Notes under the pieces: model-generated
What the model saw: only the letters and a program-made list of their open reading frames with translations
Told to the model about the DNA's origin: nothing
Databases searched by the model: none
Origin: Sympetrum striolatum
Taxonomy: Eukaryota; Arthropoda; Insecta; Odonata; Libellulidae
Direction: 5' to 3'
NCBI GenBank assembly: GCA_947579665.1
Contig: OX388349.1
Location: forward strand, 68,886,841-68,950,840
DNA: 64,000 nt
Program-made: the position numbers and the translations under genes
Shown: one piece after another, positions 35,719 to 48,065 of the stretch
Position numbering within the stretch: the stretch's first letter is position 1
Layout: the number at the start of each line of letters is the position of its first letter

Positions 35719-38070
35719 TATAAGGAAAGATATTAGAATATCTCACATTTGTTTTCAAACACAGCATTGGTCATGCTCTAACCCTAATTGATAAAATAAC
35801 AGGGATATCCTAATAAAAATAGTACCATATAATAACTACATTAGTAGTAACTAAAGTAAAAGGAAAAAAGGAACACGGCTGTGTTATTAACATTAAGAGT
35901 CAAAAAAACTGTAAGTAGCCGTTGTTTGAAGTCCAAACAACAGCTAATTGTAGTTTGTTTCATTTTAAATGTTACAATAAAATAATTATAAAATACACAA
36001 AGGAAAAAGTGAAGTGAATGAATATGAGGAGTGAATCAAAGGAGTTTCAGAAAATGCTTCTTAATGTCATTCAAGTCTTCCAAATAAAAGAAGCTTGAAC
36101 TACGCAGTTGAACAGGTTTCAGCAGGTTGCAGATTTTCCGAGAGAATAGCAGGCAATCGAATTCAAGGAATCACTCGTGACTTTCTGAGGAAAATGCTGA
36201 TTCAGACTCAATGTAATAACTTAGAATTGACCTTGATTACTGGAATATGTATCATTTGTAGTTTTTTACAATCGTCCTCAACAGATTTTAGGCTTTTCAC
36301 TTAGGAGAATTGAACGAATAACGTAACTTCCGTTCAGAAAACATCTAAAAAGTTAAAATCTTATTTTAGAAGAGTTAATTTTGGTGGGCAATAAATATCA
36401 CCAAAGCGATGATAATTTAAACGAATAATAATAAAAGAAATCAATTCTAGTGATACATGGTGGAACTTCATTTTTCAAAAAACACTAAAAATGAAACACA
36501 ACACACTTGTACTAATTCCACAGTACACTGCTAAAAAGGTGTCATCAATGAACGTACTATTTAAATTTCTTAGTCGTTCGCCCGATAAAACAGGGCGATC
36601 TTGTTCGTTGCTTTTACCTCACTATTTTAGATTGCAACGTCATATAGTCTTTTAATAAAGAACGTATAGTTAAATACCATCAAATTGTGCCTCATCAAGA
36701 TAATTATTAATGTTTTTGTTCTAAATCATTTCATGCTGAATGAATCCATAATATTATACGCTAGACTTTGCATTAGAATTTTTGATGGATCCAAAATAAA
36801 TGCATATAAAAATTACATATTTGATATTCATAAATGATTAGGATTTCAAAATTAGTGCATGCATTAACATTCATAGTCGCTGTTGTACTTCACCTTCCAA
36901 CTTGACGCTGTCGTCCTGTTTAAAATTCTACGTGGAACGCCACAACAAGGAACTAGATTTTGATTCCAAGAATCACATTTTCCGACAAATGACCTTCAAA
37001 AAGTATCCATATTATTGCGCAATATAACATCCAATGGATAGAATTTCCTTTCTCATGTTTGCTCGTATCGAACGTAATAGTTACTTTCGGCTAATAAAAA
37101 AGTTGTTTAACTGTTCTATCGAATAGAACAGTTAGGAAAACCGTTCTAATGTATCGATGCAATTATTACTTGACTTTTTAATGAAATAACTCCAGTGACG
37201 CATACTCAGTGTTTACAGTATCTTTACGATTGCACCACTTCTGCCATTAAAGTATGGAATATAAACCATTACAAATAAAAATCTAAGTAATCCATAGAAT
37301 CAAAGGAAGATCTATTCTTTTAAAGGGAAAAGGAATATAATTAGTAAAATACGAATTCAGTTACAGTCAGTAAATTACGTTCCAAAATAGGTCGACGATT
37401 ATGGTCCAATTTTAATTGATAATTTGAGCTTTTGTGAATTGTATCTTATTGTTATCAATTTTTTTAATTAGCTTCACGTACATAGGCCTTACACACTACC
37501 TTTAATACATCATGTAGCATCAAAAACATTCACGAACTTATGCTCAATAATAGAGCCTCTTGAAAAATACCGTCAACAGAATAGGTATATTTTTTTAAAA
37601 ATTCGACTATTGAATTTCGAATTGCTCATTTTAAATTTAGTGTGATAAAGCAGGTCTCAAGTTGGAATCTGCAACTACTCATACGATACTACGAAAAATA
37701 TGTTGCTAAATTTCAAATGGTTCCATCTTGAAAACAAATTGCCGTTATGGTGGACATATAGTGAATATGATCTATCCATTCCAACTGGTGGTTTTAGTTC
37801 AAAACTTCAACAGTTTTCAAATTTTAACAACTATGAAATTATCAGCTAAATTTATTACTCCGCTCAATATTTCCCATGTCAGTCTCCGTACGTTTATAAT
37901 GAGACGCACATTTACTGTGTATGCCATGCGTCTTCTTCCATAAAGAAGGAAAAGTGAGATTGATCTACAATAACGTTTTATTTAATGTTTCTTGTACGAG
38001 AAATATGATTCATGACAGAATTTTCGGTAGCGAGAGTTTATACTTTCGTTTGAGGAATGCTTTTTCAAAA
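35719..38070. other. Intergenic, no gene seen
   Basis: AT-rich. Contains a perfect palindrome (37109-37133) and a short piece around 36454-36560 related to the retroelement tail at 32.8 kb. No coding exon was supported. Confidence 0.45.
37109..37133. repeat. Perfect inverted repeat
   Basis: AACTGTTCTAT and ATAGAACAGTT flank CGA: perfect 11-base arms with a three-base centre. It could be a symmetric binding site or a chance hairpin. Confidence 0.8.
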
Positions 38071-38577
38071 ACAACGAGCCCAATTTCGTGAAATTGGTCC
38101 CGCGGTCATAACACAAAACCCTCGACCCATTAATGAAATGAAAACGCTTTTCTTGGGAAGGGACGGCATATTTCCAGAAACCCGTCGACGTATACATACG
38201 ATGAGCGAGAACTGGATTGTGAAAAATAAAGAATAAAATCGGCGGACCACGCGCTGGTCTCATGCGATCGAGTTTTTTCCTTCCAAGTAACCCTTGATGG
38301 AAAACCTGTTTGGACGAACGAGCAGCATAGTAAATCTTCCGCGGGGAAAACACATGGTGCGGACGAAGCCGAGGGGAATGGTTAATTTGAAGATCTTCAC
38401 CATCCTTCGTTATCATTCGCCGAGAACTTTCTACACCCCTCGATATCCCTTTCCTCTTACGTCATTCCGATTCCCCGAACGGGCCGACCACATTTTGGCG
38501 AGGCTAATGTTCTACGAAACGGACAGCGGAGTTCATTTTTTTCCTCAACAGAACAAGAGCCTTTGAGGTGTATATAA
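38071..38577 (+). promoter_or_regulatory. Promoter region of the Thr/His gene, with TATA box
   Basis: TATATAA lies at 38571-38577, 90-96 bases before the ATG. The roughly 500 bases upstream are richer in GC and CpG than the neighbourhood and hold overlapping non-coding frames on both strands, as at the other genes of the set. The TATA box is seen directly; the enhancer role is inferred. Confidence 0.7.
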
Positions 38578-38666
38578 GGCGCTGCAGAACTGACGGACGT
38601 TGCAGATCACCTCCAGAGTTCTAAGCTTTAGCACGAAACTGTTACATCCTATCCACATCGGGAATC

Positions 38667-39125
38667 ATGGCAAAGATAACCATTGCCTTGCTGTTGGTTG
38701 CGGTCGCTGTGGTCAACGTCATGGCAGCAACTACCAGAGTATATCCTATTGCTTCATCCACCACGGAAGCACCAAAACACACGGAGCCCTTCATAACCCA
38801 TGAGCCGCCTCACGTGGTGCCACTGAAACCAAAGACTACTGAAGGACCTCATCATCATACTACTGAAAAGCATCATGAGGTAACGACCCATTCTACCACT
38901 ACCCATAGTGCTTACCATGGAAGTACCACCACCCAAAAGCCTTATACTTCAACAACCACTACCCATAAGCCCCACCATGATGTCCCAAGCACTACCACAA
39001 CGCACAAGCCTCATCATTCCACAACCACCACTACCGTTAAGCCACACCACCCAGAGCACCACCATCCGGAGCCTGCAAAGGTGCACCACGCAGAACCAGC
39101 GAGACCTTATCACCAAAGGAACTAA
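38667..39125 (+). CDS. Secreted Thr/His/Pro-rich protein, 152 aa
   Basis: Start at 38667 gives a clear signal peptide (MAKITIALLLVAVAVVNVMA, residues 1-20). The mature chain is dominated by Thr, His and Pro, with three short repeats of the type S-T(4-5)-(H/V)-KPHH at about 95-104, 108-117 and 118-128, and a C-terminal HPEHHHPEPAKVHH stretch (128-141). It has no cysteines and no membrane segment after the signal. Thr runs suggest mucin-type O-glycosylation; the KPHH/HHH clusters suggest metal or pH-dependent behaviour. Both are inferred. It has a single exon, with a promoter TATA and a fitting AATAAA downstream. It resembles the 16.3 kb protein in composition (His/Pro repeats) but not in alignable sequence. 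No named family was recognised. Confidence 0.85.
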   Translation: MAKITIALLLVAVAVVNVMAATTRVYPIASSTTEAPKHTEPFITHEPPHVVPLKPKTTEGPHHHTTEKHHEVTTHSTTTHSAYHGSTTTQKPYTSTTTTHKPHHDVPSTTTTHKPHHSTTTTTVKPHHPEHHHPEPAKVHHAEPARPYHQRN

Positions 39126-39653
39126 AAGAGCAGAAGAAATCAAACAGCTATTCGACTGCGCTTAGAAGACTGAAATTCTGAAGAAAACTTTGGACACCGA
39201 CTGTTAATTACCCCAAAATTTCACCAATATCCCTGGAATGGTGTTTTCGGGTATTATCTGCTGAACTGTTTTATCACTCGACGAGATTTCAACGTGTGAT
39301 GAACCATTTTCACAGGAGATAATTGTGTTATTCAGCGTCAGTATTATGAAGTACATCGCCAGTAACAACTACTGCGAGCCTTCTCGCTATCAAAGTGATT
39401 AATTTCAACTTGTTTTAGTATTACTCAGTTGTTTCATCGTTATGTACTCGTTTTATGAAAGTCATAAAAAATCTTCTTTATAAAAATGTTCGTTTTTAGA
39501 AGATAAGTTGCGTTAGCTTACATGTTGACATATTTTAATAATCACAATGTTCTCAATAGGAAATCATTATATATTGTTAAGTAAACTGTTGCAAGAATCG
39601 ACTCTGTGTCGATTTTTCATTGGGAATTCTGTAAATTTAATTGAAAAAAAAAT

Positions 39654-39659
39654 AATAAA
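39654..39659 (+). terminator. Polyadenylation signal
   Basis: AATAAA about 530 bases after the stop codon of the Thr/His gene, following an A-rich run. It is the first canonical signal found behind the gene. Confidence 0.5.
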
Positions 39660-42600
39660 ACCACTTAAAAATTATTTTATTTAATATTTTTTCTCGAAAA
39701 ATTTCCTCTTTTTGAAGATAGTCATCAACGACGGTAACTAAAGAACATCATCAAGTTATAATTAAGTTACGAGAGAAACACTTAATCAGCGATGGGAATA
39801 AAAAAACTTCCAAATCTCATCGGAATCAAAATGAACTTACTTCGCAAACTTGAGGGAGAATCGAAAAAGATGAGCCAAAGGTAATGGTTCGAGAGAAGAG
39901 ATTGAATTGTATGCTTATTTAATATTTGCAGTTTATGAAGATATAATACGGACTAAAGAATTTATTTATTAATACAGAATAGAATAATTTTTTCATGAGA
40001 TTTCGTATAGCTCATTCTTTCTAGAGCGTGGCTTTTCGTATCTTATTTATCTCATACTAGATGATCCGGTGAACTTCGTACCACCTATAATTGATTTAAT
40101 TGTAACCACTTCATAAGCGATTATCAATCGTAATCAACTTTCCAACTCCAATTCATTGAGATCAATAATATTGGTCGCATCGTGTTCGGTTTGAGTTTCG
40201 TCTCGTTATTAAATTAAACTTGTTTGTAGTTCAAATGAATTCAATGTCTTTAATTTCCATAAATGTAGTTAACGCTCAACTTAAAGCTTTTTGGAATTAC
40301 CTTCCTGATTACCTTCCATCCCTCTTGCTTTAGTTATGAGAACTCGAAGGTGAATAACTTAGAAAAACAGTAGCACTGCCCCTCGGTGAAGTTACTTAAT
40401 CCCCATAACGGTGACTCGAAGGCCATTCGCTGTTTATGGCGGATTTTTATCTTTATTAAATCCTTCATGAGACGTTTTTAAACAAGACTTATATAATTAT
40501 AAAATGTACTCATTCCTTCAAATGGATCTCATAAAATACGATAACTACAATATAATAAATCTTATTATTTTGTTCACAACAAAAGTATACATAACTTAAG
40601 AGATATTAACATTTAGTAATGTGAACTTAAGGCATCTCAAAAGAATATTCAAGAAAGAATGGCGTAATTCAAATTTAGTGAATGACGTGTTTTCACGTAA
40701 TTAAAAATAGAATTGTAATTGAACAATGAAATAAAATACAATTATAAGTAGCAAAGTGCAACGAGTAGATAATAATTAAAATGGAATAATAAACAATATA
40801 CAGAAATATCTTACGAAGAAAATGCATTCCTTGTCTATGAGTAAATATCATTTCACTGAATGGAGTGGAAATAACTCTCCGTATTAATGCGAGAAATTTA
40901 GGTGCTATGTATGAATACATTTTTTATAGATCCTCACATCGTGTTTGGGTGTTCGCGAATGAAATCTGTATTGATCCTAAGTATAAAGAGAACCGTAGAT
41001 ATTAAAAAAACGGTGGTAAAATACCTTTATAGCAAAAGCACAAAAAGATTTTCAATGATATTTCTCATCAAAGGCATTCATTATATCCAACGGAGCTATT
41101 AAGTTTCAAATTCTCCCGAAATTAAGACGTTATGAATTTATTGATCGAATTATTAACGTGATCATAACTTTCGATAGGATTTACTTCTCCCTAGTCAGAT
41201 TCAGCAATATTTTCATTAATAACAAACATTGGAAAACGTATATTTATAACCTTATGAATATTAACAATCAATTTTCATAATTTATTACTCCATGCTCAGC
41301 AGCGTATTTTCACCCCCAACGGTTAGTGACTGTAGAAGAAAATCTAAGGACTGGGATCTTATTACGTATTTTCAGTTCTCATGCATTTTTTATTTCTTCG
41401 CTACTCTTTAGCCTAATCTTGCTAGGCTAGTATGAATGTCGGTACATATTATATAGCCATCCATTCATGAGGATATTTCAAGGTATTTCAACAATAACTA
41501 TCTTATATAACCATATTTTATAAATTATAAATATCATTTACCTTTAGCATGTGATGCAGCTTTTCATGATAGTCATTTTGTTTCAATTTCCTCCGTTGAC
41601 TTTTCTATATTTCTCTTTATATTACATTTTTACGTTATTCTACCATTTTTGAATGCTTGTCCTTAATTTTGACTCTTCGAAAAATTTAATTCGTTGCAAA
41701 GATTTTTAAAACCACATTTTTTTCTGCCTCTTGTATCACCATAGCAACATAACAGGTTAGGCATAGGAGAAGTCTGGGTGGGCCTAACCTAGCCTAATAA
41801 CGGGTCGACCATATCTAGGCTAATAGTCCCACTTTCTTCTATTCCTCATTTCATATTCAGCAACAACGCCTTAATAGTATCTCCGAGATATTTTCTAAAC
41901 CATAACAAACCAGTAGATTCTCGTGTTTTCGCTTATTCTCTTATCACCTTTCTTAAATCTTCTTATCGATTTATTCTCTTTACTACGTACCGATTTCTTA
42001 CATTCCTTCCTGCTTCCCTTAGGTACTGCGAAACTGAATACTTTGAAGCATTATCATCATCTTCACTCCAAGCATATCTACCACCGTTTGTCTTAAACGG
42101 TAAATAAATCTAAATATTACCTCGAGCGGATGAGAACTATTTAGGGAATTCGTGAAGGTTAACTGTACGTTTAAAGATGCAACGCATAGTAATAACTCAA
42201 CTCAGAGAAAGTAAACTGAAGTGTGCCAAATCTGTATTGTCACCTTCGTATAAGAAAATCCATTCTTCAAAGTCCTCGAATTTTCACTTGAATATTTTGT
42301 AAATACATGCATGTTCATATAATATTAAGCCCGAAGGCCTGTTGGTAACTCACCCTCCAAAATTAGCTATCAAGAGCTAGTTAGGGGGATTTGGGCTTAC
42401 TATTCAAAATAAAGAGTAAGGTTTCCTCAATAAGCTAGAATGATATAAGTGGAAAATTTCCATGTGTGTACAAATTAACTCTCAACTCGAATAACACTTT
42501 ACATGGCATTCCATGAGGAAAAACCTTAATAACTGTCACTACCCAGCTGATCTTCCACTTGCCACCTGCTCTTGCCAATCGAGCTTATACATCAGCTCCA

Positions 42601-43575
42601 TCTCTCCAGCGTTTCACCGAACGACAAGTATTCGCGCGTTGTCTGAATTTAACTCAAAGCATAAACGACCATGTCTATCCCTCGTCTGGTTCTTAGTATG
42701 AATGCATAATTGACGTAATCGATATGATCTGGCATGACTTCGTGGAATGCTATTTAATAACTGAAGGAACAGAACTTCGCATTTACTCAATTAGTATGAT
42801 ATGCTGTTTAATGATTATTACTATACTTCATATAGCTATAAGTACTCTTTAAGCGATGAAAGACCCATTATTATGGATCTTAATCAATTAAATGGATTAT
42901 AAATAACTTAATTTCATTAATGAAAAATATGATTTGGGAGTCCTTGTTAAGGGAGGGTTTACAAAAATTTAAAGCTTTAACATATTGATAAAATCGTTTT
43001 TAATGAAAGGATATGATAAGAATATTCAGCCTGATCCATAATAATTCAATTTATCTTAAGTTTAAATGTTGCTATCAAGTAACTAAGATTTAGCTACGAA
43101 ATTTAGTTAATATACCAATCCCTTGTCGTCAGTGTTATCAAGCTGCGGTCATCGAAGTTTTTCTAGATTGTTTGTTGCGATACATTAATTAAAATAGGTT
43201 TTTCGGGATTGTTAACTATATCTCGGTATATTTGATCATAGAAAAAGTAAACAAAATTTTATGCATAAAATTCATAGCCACGGGCGATGTCCTGTCGAGA
43301 TGTAGAAGAGAATCGCACTTTTTCCACGGTGTTTATAAAAAAATATCATATATTCACAACCAGCTCCAGTGATTGATCGCCATCATCAAATTGTTATTCA
43401 TATGCTCCTATTCAAGAAACTTTACGTTTATATATTTCAAATGCATATGCTAAAAAAATTATAACTAACCTATAATATACACTACAGATTCATCTTTTGC
43501 CATCGCTAGAGTCCATAACTCATGTTACAATTTTGTTTGGGATGCTTAATGGTGCTCGTAACACAATATACACAA
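39660..43575. other. Intergenic, no gene seen
   Basis: AT-rich, no gene supported. A short inverted repeat, GGTTAGGC (about 41755) with GCCTAACC (about 41782), was noted. Confidence 0.45.
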
Positions 43576-43576
43576 C

Positions 43577-43753
43577 AAGGGGGGTCCTACTGGGATGCCA
43601 AGGGAGTTATTATTTTATTTTATATTAAAGAATCTTACATGAGTAAAAGAGTTACATTTTAGATTTAATTTGAAAATGATTTGAACGCATAAAAAAATCA
43701 AGAAAAGTAAGATTACTAAAATTGTCACTCTGAGATCCCCCGAGGTCCCCTTG
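43577..43753. repeat. Possible small MITE with imperfect inverted ends
   Basis: The left end (CAAGGGGGGTCCTACTGGGA) and the reverse complement of the right end (CCAAGGGGACCTCGGGGGAT) agree over roughly 20-25 bases with gaps, around an AT-rich core of about 130 bases. No clear target duplication. A weak call. Confidence 0.3.
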
Positions 43754-45400
43754 GTATGTTTGGAATCCTTGGAAGTATGGAAAAAGTTGCATGCTGCACG
43801 TGTATTCTTAATGATTATCGTTTGTACGGTCAGATATCCATCAGAATAAGTATTATTTGGACTAATAAAATATTGAATGTGTTAAATCTTGGTTTTTTGA
43901 AAAATTCTCTTAAAAATAGTATTCATGACCAAACAAATATTTAGCTGTATTAAGGTTTGTAAGATCATCTTAACTCATTCCCTGAAAAAAATGAAGAGAT
44001 CAAGGAATTGCAAATAATCTTCTCGTTTTGAAGTTTTGTCTTTTTGAAATATTTTCTTCTTCCAACGAAAGAAGGTAATTCTTGCATGAAGATCATGGAA
44101 AATCTTAAGGTTCAGGAAAAATCTTATTTCCAATTCCGGAGTATATTAATTGAGCAACTGACGGGAATTATTACGCGTTTATCCAACCAACCAATTTTAC
44201 GAAGATTTTTCTCTTTTCCACACAGCAACCCCGAAATCGAAATATCAATCATATTATGTAACCTCTCCCAAGAATGTGATGCATATTAGAATATAGTGTA
44301 CCAAAAGAATAAAATAACTGAATTAGGTTTGTGAATTCAAAAACAAAATAAGCTGGCATCGTAATTAATAATTTGAATAATAAGCAAATTTTGACTATCA
44401 AAAAGTACTTTAAGTATGTATAGTTTGTAATGAATGGTACATCTCAATGTAGTTATTTACTCAACATAGCCTAAAATATCGTAATTTAAAGGATTCATAA
44501 CAATATCACTAATTGCAAAATATAAGGAACTTCTTAACAAGCAAATACTGCTTAGATGGGCCGAATAAGGTAATAATTGTTTATGTTTATATTTCTAGCG
44601 TAATGTTTCCAAGGTGAAGCTCTTATGTCCAATTTCATTTGAATACATGTGATTAGATTATAAGAAATATAGTATTCGTGAGAAATTTTAAGGGAAAATT
44701 TCAGTTAATGGGATTTTTCAGAAAAATGACCACGTCAAATCAATCTCTATCTCTAAAGTAACATGGAGATAACAGTTACTCGTAGGTGATAAAGAAGTAG
44801 TATCTTGGATGGTATATGCTTTCCCATGTGACTTTGAGAATAGATACTTTTGCGGTCTCAATAATTTTATACACAGGACCTACTGCCCCGGATTAAACAA
44901 GTTGCTAGGCGGAAGCTAACGTCAATCAATCATAAATAAACAGGTGTTAGATAAGAAGAATAAAAAACAGCTTAGATTTATAAGCAGCTATCAGAGCAGT
45001 TCTGAAACTAAAACATATCAAGTAACTTGCAAATCTTCAGACCCGAAACAATCACAAATTCACTATATGTATATTGCTCTCTGTTATGTCAGCCCGTGGT
45101 CCCAATTGCCCGTGGTCCCAATAGAAAGTGTGACTAATGCTTTTAATTCTGATTTTTAAACCTCCTAATTTAACTGCGAGAAAATTTATGCATTGACTTA
45201 CTGGGTTGAATCTTGGTTAGACACTTAATTATAAGACATCTAGTAAATTATTCTCAGAATTATACCTTTTGTTTCAAAGTTGCTGAATTTCCATTTGGGC
45301 TGTATGAATGAAATAACACGTATTAACACAGTCGAAGTATTCAATACATGTGCATGATAGATATCCGATGAATTATTTTATTGGATATTTTTCGTCATAA
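43754..45400. other. Intergenic, no gene seen
   Basis: AT-rich; contains a 16-base tandem duplication (GCCCGTGGTCCCAATT at 45092, then GCCCGTGGTCCCAATA at 45108). No gene was supported. Confidence 0.45.
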
Positions 45401-46070
45401 AAGATGTACATACTTAAAGATAAACTCAATATGAGAAGGCCTTACCTCGTGGGAGGTCATAATAATTAGAGTAAAATTCTTCTTGCACTTTCATAGTAAA
45501 ATTGTCCAAAAAGATGATTATGGAAGTGTATGATAGAATGAGTTGCATACAACAAGTATAAAATTGAAATTTTCTCTCTATTCAATAAATATAACTCTGA
45601 AATAGAGATTCATATTTTATCATCTATTGGAATTTTCCATTCAAAATCACGAAAAATACATAACATTTTAGCAATAGTACTCTATAAAATAAATTTAGTA
45701 AATACACATACTCTTATTATTAAGATTTTGTTTGCTCCACCATCTGATATTTAAAAGATGCAAACTTTAATTACATTGATCGCCGCAGCGACAACGATAA
45801 AGATCGCCCCCATACTTAATATAAAATACTCAGTAATAAACTCACTAATGACATTTTCAAATGTAAAATGTTAAAACATCGTAAGAAAAGCCAGTTTACA
45901 GTTTAAGTCATAGAATATACTAACTAGAATGGCAATCAACGTTTTTTTACGTTCGATCGCAACCAAAGAATGAAGGAATAAGCCCTTATATCTACAAAAA
46001 ATCTGATGTGGCCAACACATGACTTTCTCCATATTTATCGAAAACAGAAGCCTATGCTGGTAATATATAA

Positions 46071-46365
46071 GTAACTCCAAAACAATGAGTGTTACAGAAA
46101 AATGTTCCAAACAAATTTGTAGTAAAATACATCATCTATAACTTTTGTACACATTGTATATAAATACATCTCATTCTGTCAGAGATATTTAAGAAAAACT
46201 ACAATTTTTGGATAAAATGTAACTTTGGTTAGCGAGTTTTCACTAATAACTCCTAAACAATCAGTGTTACGAAAAAATGTTTCAAACAAAAGTTGTAGTA
46301 ATGTACATTATCTATAACTTTTGTATGTAAATGTATATACCTACATCTCTGTACTACGTATAAGG
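46071..46365. repeat. Tandem repeat, two units of about 175 bases
   Basis: GTAACTCCAAAACAATGAGT (46071) recurs as ATAACTCCTAAACAATCAGT (about 46246). Both are followed by GTTAC..GAAAAATGTT(C/T)CAAACAAA, GTTGTAGTAA-type and ATCTATAACTTTTGTA phrases. This lies inside the copy 1 upstream region and is absent from copy 2. Confidence 0.8.
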
Positions 46366-46979
46366 AGAAAGTAAAACGGAATGTTACCTTATAGAAACAC
46401 ATTACTGACTTCTGAGATCTATCATGCTCCTACCTGAGGATGAGAACAGAATTTTGGTGATAATTAAATCTAACACTTATACCGCAAAGGAAAGCTTATA
46501 TAATTTTGACGACATGTACCGCTAACGACATGTGCCACTGTTTTATTCAGTTTTCCACAGCATGGATTTCTGAATACGGAAGTGAGTTAAATACCTACCC
46601 ATTAAATGATTGTCCAAAATACAAATTAGTCAACTCTGGGGTGGCAACGAAATAGTGTTTCTTCATCGTCATGGATAACAATGGGGCTTAGGAATAATTT
46701 ATACTTGTAATACATATTGTTGCACAGGAAAGATTCATGGATTATTGACGGTATGGGCATTTAGTATTTACATTTTGTCGTTAATGTATCCATGGTGATC
46801 ACCACTTTTTGCAGCTGGTTGCGGAATTTATACCTACCCAAAGATATGATAAAGATTTTCCAGATTAAAGATTAGTCACTTACGAGGTGGCAACGAAAAA
46901 GTGCTTTCTCAACGTCAAGAAGGAAATATTTACATAAATTTTGCGAAATATCCAAGAAGCGAGAAAGTCGTCAGCGGAT

Positions 46980-47250
46980 ACAGACTCGCCATTCATGGGC
47001 ATTGTTCGCAGTTTCCATAGGGAAACCCGAATTAGCGGGAGATGACGCACCCCAAAGTTAATTCTCGCGTCAAAAGAGCGGAAATCCTTCCACTTAACGA
47101 AGATGATCAGTGTATCCTACGGTCAATAACTCTAACCAGGAAAGTGCAATTTCAAGGGCAAGTAGGCCGCGAGTCGAGGGGCGGGGAAGTTAAATCATTC
47201 GGATTGGCTGGATTTGAAAGAGGTCGGAGGACGCCTCTGCTTATACTCGC
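46980..47250 (+). promoter_or_regulatory. Conserved promoter of the first paralogue
   Basis: A weak TATA (TTATACTCGCAGC, 47241-47253) lies about 80-90 bases before the ATG. Upstream are a GGGGCGGGG box (47178-47186) and an ATTGG (inverted CCAAT) at 47203-47207. Almost the whole stretch from about 47140 to the ATG is identical in the second copy, which indicates selection or recent conversion. Confidence 0.7.
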
Positions 47251-47328
47251 AGCTTTCCAAGAACCGCGTCAAAACCTGCGAAAGTGTTGATTACTGAGGT
47301 CTTCTCTCTCAAAACTACGGAAGAAAGA

Positions 47329-47766
47329 ATGGGGACCACGAGGAGTAACTCTCCCTCCAGTTGGGTGGCAATTCTGGTGATTTCAACGGCCGTATTACAC
47401 GAGTGTGAGGCGTACAATCCCTTCTGGAGCAATTTCTTCGTGGTGCTTCCGTATAGACCCACTGTCTACCAACCCAAAGATAATCCATTGCAGAAGAATC
47501 ACCATATTGGAGCCGATAGTGGGGTAAATAATGTGGAATCGAAGCGAGATCCCATTCAGACGCCGTCGAATACATTATTTACTCGGAGATTTCCGGAAGA
47601 CTTCCCCCACATAAAGAGAAGCACAAACACCGATTCAATAGTTTTTCCGAATGAAGTGTCCACAAATGGCAACGATCCTGAAGGGGTAACCTTCAGTAGT
47701 CTGATCGGCGCCCCGTTTAGGCGATGTCCACCTGGGCAGAGGTTTGTCAGCGGACGTTGCAGATAA
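47329..47766 (+). CDS. Secreted precursor-like protein with C-terminal Cys loop, paralogue 1, 145 aa
   Basis: Start at 47329 is the first ATG after the TATA. Residues 12-28 form a signal peptide with cleavage likely after HECEA, leaving YNPFWSNFFVVLPYRP as the mature N-terminus. Four dibasic sites (KR 72-73, RR 86-87, KR 96-97, RR 131-132) divide the chain, and the last is followed by the C-terminal CPPGQRFVSGRCR, whose two cysteines (133 and 144) could form a loop. Similar 'CPPGxxxxxGxCR' endings occur in small secreted insect proteins of unknown role. The layout fits a pro-protein processed by furin-like or convertase enzymes, but that is inferred. It has a single exon and AATAAA at 48060. 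It shares about 78% of residues with the paralogue at 56.3 kb; the N-terminal 45 residues and the Cys loop are the best conserved parts. Confidence 0.88.
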   Translation: MGTTRSNSPSSWVAILVISTAVLHECEAYNPFWSNFFVVLPYRPTVYQPKDNPLQKNHHIGADSGVNNVESKRDPIQTPSNTLFTRRFPEDFPHIKRSTNTDSIVFPNEVSTNGNDPEGVTFSSLIGAPFRRCPPGQRFVSGRCR

Positions 47767-47955
47767 CTCAGTGCAGTGCAAGAATTACTTTTGTTTCTAC
47801 GAACTGTGACTATCAATGCCTGTCGGCGCAATAATTTCTGTGGTGATGAAACGATCGGAAGTTGCTCTGAGATGGATAGAAAGAATACAATGTGCTGCGC
47901 ATGCAAGTCGCTCGCTAGCAAATGCGAGCATATTATATGTGATCAAACCTGCTGA
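47767..47955 (+). other. In-frame cysteine-rich reading frame directly after the stop codon
   Basis: Past the TAA of paralogue 1 the same frame stays open for 62 codons to a TGA. It reads through INACRRNNFCGDETIGSCSE, then MDRKNTMCCACKSLASKCEH and IICDQTC, with nine cysteines. It could be stop-codon read-through, an old C-terminal domain cut off by the TAA, or chance. In copy 2 the aligned codons (CGDETVGSCSE) are recognisable but shifted by two bases relative to the stop and then broken by a one-base and a 24-base deletion. Confidence 0.3.
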
Positions 47956-48059
47956 ATGGTTTAATGCAGGTTTGAGTTGCGAAAGTTCCTCATCGCAGTG
48001 AAATTATTATTCTGATATTGTTGAGTTTTTATTTGAAAGTTTCTTAATTTAATAATAAT

Positions 48060-48065
48060 AATAAA
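48060..48065 (+). terminator. Polyadenylation signal of paralogue 1
   Basis: AATAAA after an (AAT)n run, about 295 bases beyond the stop codon. Confidence 0.6.

Noticed and set aside
38908..39165. Overlapping + strand frame within the Thr/His gene
   Set aside because: A shifted reading of the ACC/CAC repeats; no own promoter or signal peptide.
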